In this document: positions 4,059 through 6,395 of the stretch, in pieces | Position numbering within the stretch: the stretch's first letter is position 1 | Layout: the number at the start of each line of letters is the position of its first letter | NCBI GenBank assembly: GCA_937885815.1 | Contig: CALABM010000053.1 | Coordinates: 1-6,395 of the forward strand | Length of the DNA: 6,395 nt | Reading direction: 5' to 3' | Source of the DNA: an uncultured Verrucomicrobiales bacterium | Lineage (GTDB): Bacteria; Verrucomicrobiota; Verrucomicrobiia; Verrucomicrobiales; Akkermansiaceae | Program-made: the position numbers and the translations under genes | Notes under the pieces: generated by a model | Database searches by the model: none | Told to the model about the DNA's origin: nothing | What the model saw: only the letters and a program-made list of their open reading frames with translations

Positions 4059-6395
4059 GCTATAGAGGGAAAGTTTTTCGTCCAGAAGGGGGGAGGGGGT
4101 GATGCGATATCGCTCTCCGAGTTCAATGGTAGCGCGGTTTCCGAGCGAATTTCGGAAGGTGATGTGCACGGGCATGCGGCCGCTGTGCTGCAGGAGAATC
4201 TCCTTCACGTGCCGGAGGTCAGCCATGGTGTGGCGGGCAGTGTTCAGCACAATTTCGTAGTGCGTGGGCTCTTTGGCTTTGCCGCGGCGGGGGGCGCTGG
4301 CGCTGAGGAGCTCCAGCCCATTGGCTGAGACTTTTTTGCCGCCGGTCTTTTCATCCTCGGAAATGCGGGCGCGGAACTTCACAAAGCTGCCGGCCTGTAG
4401 GAGACCTTCCACAGCGGCTGCTTTCGTGTAGGAATCACCCCAGAGCAGGGCCTCTGTGCAGCCGGTGAAATCTTCCACCGCGATGATGGCAAACTTCTGC
4501 CCGCTCTTGCTGACTTTAATGGTGGCAGAGCGCAGCATGCCGGCCATTTCATGTGAGCCGCGTATTTCCTCAGAAGTGAGGTCCGGCAGGGTGCCGATGC
4601 GTGTGTACTTCGGGGCGTCAATGATGCCGCGCATGCTGTCCAGCGGGTTACCGGTGAAATAGGCGCCGGTAAGGAACTTTTCATCGTCCAAGCGCTTTTC
4701 CTTGGGCCACTCTTGGAGGATGACTTTTTCTTCTGCGGAAGAGGTGGTGTCCTCCATGTCAAAAAGGGCCATCTGCCCCACGGAGCGGTCTTTGTGCACA
4801 CCGGCGGCACCGTTCAGGCACTGCTCAATGGTTTCAAAAAGCTGGGCACGGCATACCTGCATCCAGTCAAAGGCGCCGCACTGGACGAGCACTTCCAGCT
4901 GGTTTCGGCGGACGTTCTGTGGGGGGATGCGGTAGCAGAAATCTTCCAAGCTCTTGTATGGCCCGTTGGCATCGCGCTCCTTCACGATGACTTCCACGGT
5001 GTCCGAGCTCATGCTCTTGATGGAAGCCAAGCCGAAGCGCACGGCGAGGTGGCCGTTCGGCATGGTTTCCGGCTGGAACTTGACGGCGGAGTGGTTCACG
5101 CAGGGGCCGAGCACCTCGATACCCAAGCGCGTGGCCTCTTGGATAAAGACGCCGATTTTTTCGTTGGTGGACTCGTTTGACATCAGGCCGCAGAGGAATT
5201 CCACCGGATAGTGGGCTTTCAGATAGGCGGTCCAGTAGGAAATGTGGCCGTAGCAAGCGGAGTGAGACTTGTTGAATCCGTAACCGGCGAACTTCTGAAT
5301 CTTATCGAAGATGGCGTTGGCGGTCTTTTCGTCAATCTGGTTTACGTCCCAGCAGCCTTTCACGAAACGCCTGCGCTGTTCGGCCATTTCCTGCATGTCT
5401 TTATGGCCCATGGCTCGGCGGAGAAGGTCTGCACCACCGAGGGTATAGCCTGCGAGCAGCTTGGCGGCGGCCTGCACCTGCTCCTGATAAATCATCACGC
5501 CGTAAGTCAGGCCGGATACGGTTTCGAGCAGAGGATGTTCGTACTCTGCCTGCTTGAGGCCTTTCTTTACGGCAATCATGTCGTCCATGAACTGCATGGC
5601 GCCGGGGCGGTAAAGGGCGAGCAGAGCAATGATGTCTTCAATGTTATCAATGCCGTAGCGGCGGCAGGTGTCCACCATGCCACCGGATTCCAGCTGGAAC
5701 ACGCCCATGGTATCACCGCGGTTCAGAAGAGCGAAGGTCTCTTTGTCTTCAATGTCCACTGCGTCGTAGCGGAAGTCCGGCACTCGCCAGCGCACATAGC
5801 GCTCGGCATCCTTCATCACCGTGAGCGTTTTGAGCCCGAGGAAGTCCATCTTCAGCAGGCCGGCATTATAAATGGCGCTCATATCACACTGGGCTACCAC
5901 TTCGCCCTGCGGATTGCTCAGGTCATCTCGCGTGAGTGCCACGTAATCATCCAGCGCACGGTCACCAATCACCACACCGGCGGCGTGCATGCCTACGTTG
6001 CGCACGGTGCCTTCCAGCTTCAGCGCGAAATCCCATACTTCTGCATAGGTGGGATCCTGCAGGAGGTTTCGCAGGTCCTCGTTCGCATCATAACTCTTCT
6101 TCAGCGTGACGCCGGGGCCGCTTTCAATCTGCTTGGCGATTCGGTCACTATCCGCATAGCTCAAATCCAGCACGCGCGCGACGTCCTTAATCACGGACTT
6201 GGCACCCATGGTACCGTAGGTGATGATGTGGGTCACGGCTCGTTCGCCGTACTTGTGGCGCACATAGTCAATTACCTCGGGGCGGCGGGTCTGGCAGAAG
6301 TCGATATCGATATCCGGCGGGCTCACACGTTCCGGGTTAAGAAAGCGCTCGAAGATAAGCCCGAATGCGTATGGGTCGATATTGGTGATTTTCAT
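4056..6395 (-). CDS. dnaE: DNA polymerase III alpha subunit DnaE (N-terminal part outside the window)
   Basis: DnaE is the replicative C-family polymerase. The visible 779 residues correspond to about residue 372 of E. coli DnaE through the C-terminus. The Met at the window edge is internal (it aligns within the segment before LLFERFLNPERV), so the PHP domain and true start lie beyond 6395. The catalytic aspartates are Asp30 and Asp32 in PPDIDIDF and Asp184 in KMDFLGLKTL. The 152-residue gap between Asp32 and Asp184 equals that of E. coli D403 to D555. Further marks are YGVMIYQEQVQAAAKLLAG (298-316), GYGFNKSHSACYGHISYW (371-388), a helix-hairpin-helix region (about 480-510), a beta-clamp binding motif QMALFD (541-546) where E. 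coli has its internal clamp motif, and an OB-fold (about 612-700) with FAIIAVEDFTG. No intein or frameshift is seen. The stop overlaps the start of the serpin-like gene by one base. Confidence 0.98.
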   Translation of the reverse strand: MKITNIDPYAFGLIFERFLNPERVSPPDIDIDFCQTRRPEVIDYVRHKYGERAVTHIITYGTMGAKSVIKDVARVLDLSYADSDRIAKQIESGPGVTLKKSYDANEDLRNLLQDPTYAEVWDFALKLEGTVRNVGMHAAGVVIGDRALDDYVALTRDDLSNPQGEVVAQCDMSAIYNAGLLKMDFLGLKTLTVMKDAERYVRWRVPDFRYDAVDIEDKETFALLNRGDTMGVFQLESGGMVDTCRRYGIDNIEDIIALLALYRPGAMQFMDDMIAVKKGLKQAEYEHPLLETVSGLTYGVMIYQEQVQAAAKLLAGYTLGGADLLRRAMGHKDMQEMAEQRRRFVKGCWDVNQIDEKTANAIFDKIQKFAGYGFNKSHSACYGHISYWTAYLKAHYPVEFLCGLMSNESTNEKIGVFIQEATRLGIEVLGPCVNHSAVKFQPETMPNGHLAVRFGLASIKSMSSDTVEVIVKERDANGPYKSLEDFCYRIPPQNVRRNQLEVLVQCGAFDWMQVCRAQLFETIEQCLNGAAGVHKDRSVGQMALFDMEDTTSSAEEKVILQEWPKEKRLDDEKFLTGAYFTGNPLDSMRGIIDAPKYTRIGTLPDLTSEEIRGSHEMAGMLRSATIKVSKSGQKFAIIAVEDFTGCTEALLWGDSYTKAAAVEGLLQAGSFVKFRARISEDEKTGGKKVSANGLELLSASAPRRGKAKEPTHYEIVLNTARHTMADLRHVKEILLQHSGRMPVHITFRNSLGNRATIELGERYRITPSPLLDEKLSLYS

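Noticed and set aside
4713..5180. Plus-strand open frames inside dnaE (also 4456-4662, 4702-4935 and 4954-5211)
   Set aside because: They lie wholly antisense to a well conserved dnaE and show no domain, start signal or independent composition.

Overview
The window comes from a Gram-negative bacterium that makes lipid A, because lpxC and fabZ lie side by side. Tight lpxC-fabZ linkage (fused in Bacteroidota, adjacent in Chlamydiae and relatives), the lack of clear Shine-Dalgarno sequences, a mostly GC-rich composition and a serpin-family gene together suggest a Verrucomicrobiota/PVC-type organism, perhaps near Akkermansia. This placement is an inference; no marker in the window settles it.

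Layout. On the minus strand at the left (1-1289) is an lpxC-fabZ unit: UDP-3-O-acyl-GlcNAc deacetylase followed 11 bases later by 3-hydroxyacyl-ACP dehydratase, which is cut near its C-terminus by the window edge. A 247-base divergent region (1290-1536) holds a probable lpxC promoter, a probable plus-strand promoter, a small perfect palindrome and a strongly base-paired 5' leader RNA. On the plus strand (1537-2838) is a membrane transporter of the ArsB/NhaD/P-protein (OCA2-like) family. Convergent with it, on the minus strand (4056-2863), is a membrane-anchored serpin-like protein whose start codon overlaps the stop codon of dnaE (6395-4056) by one base. dnaE is the DNA polymerase III alpha subunit; its N-terminal third lies beyond the right edge.

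How the genes relate. LpxC and FabZ act at the branch point between lipid A and fatty acid synthesis, and both depend on the 3-hydroxyacyl-ACP pool. The transporter stands alone, and its structured leader suggests control at the RNA level, possibly by a cation-sensing riboswitch. The serpin-like gene appears translationally coupled to dnaE with no obvious functional link. The points most worth a second look are the leader RNA, the dnaE/serpin overlap, the shortened reactive loop of the serpin, and the abrupt drop in GC in fabZ. There is no sign of mobile elements, CRISPR arrays, tRNA or rRNA genes. The only stretches without a gene are the divergent region and the 24-base convergent gap at 2839-2862.
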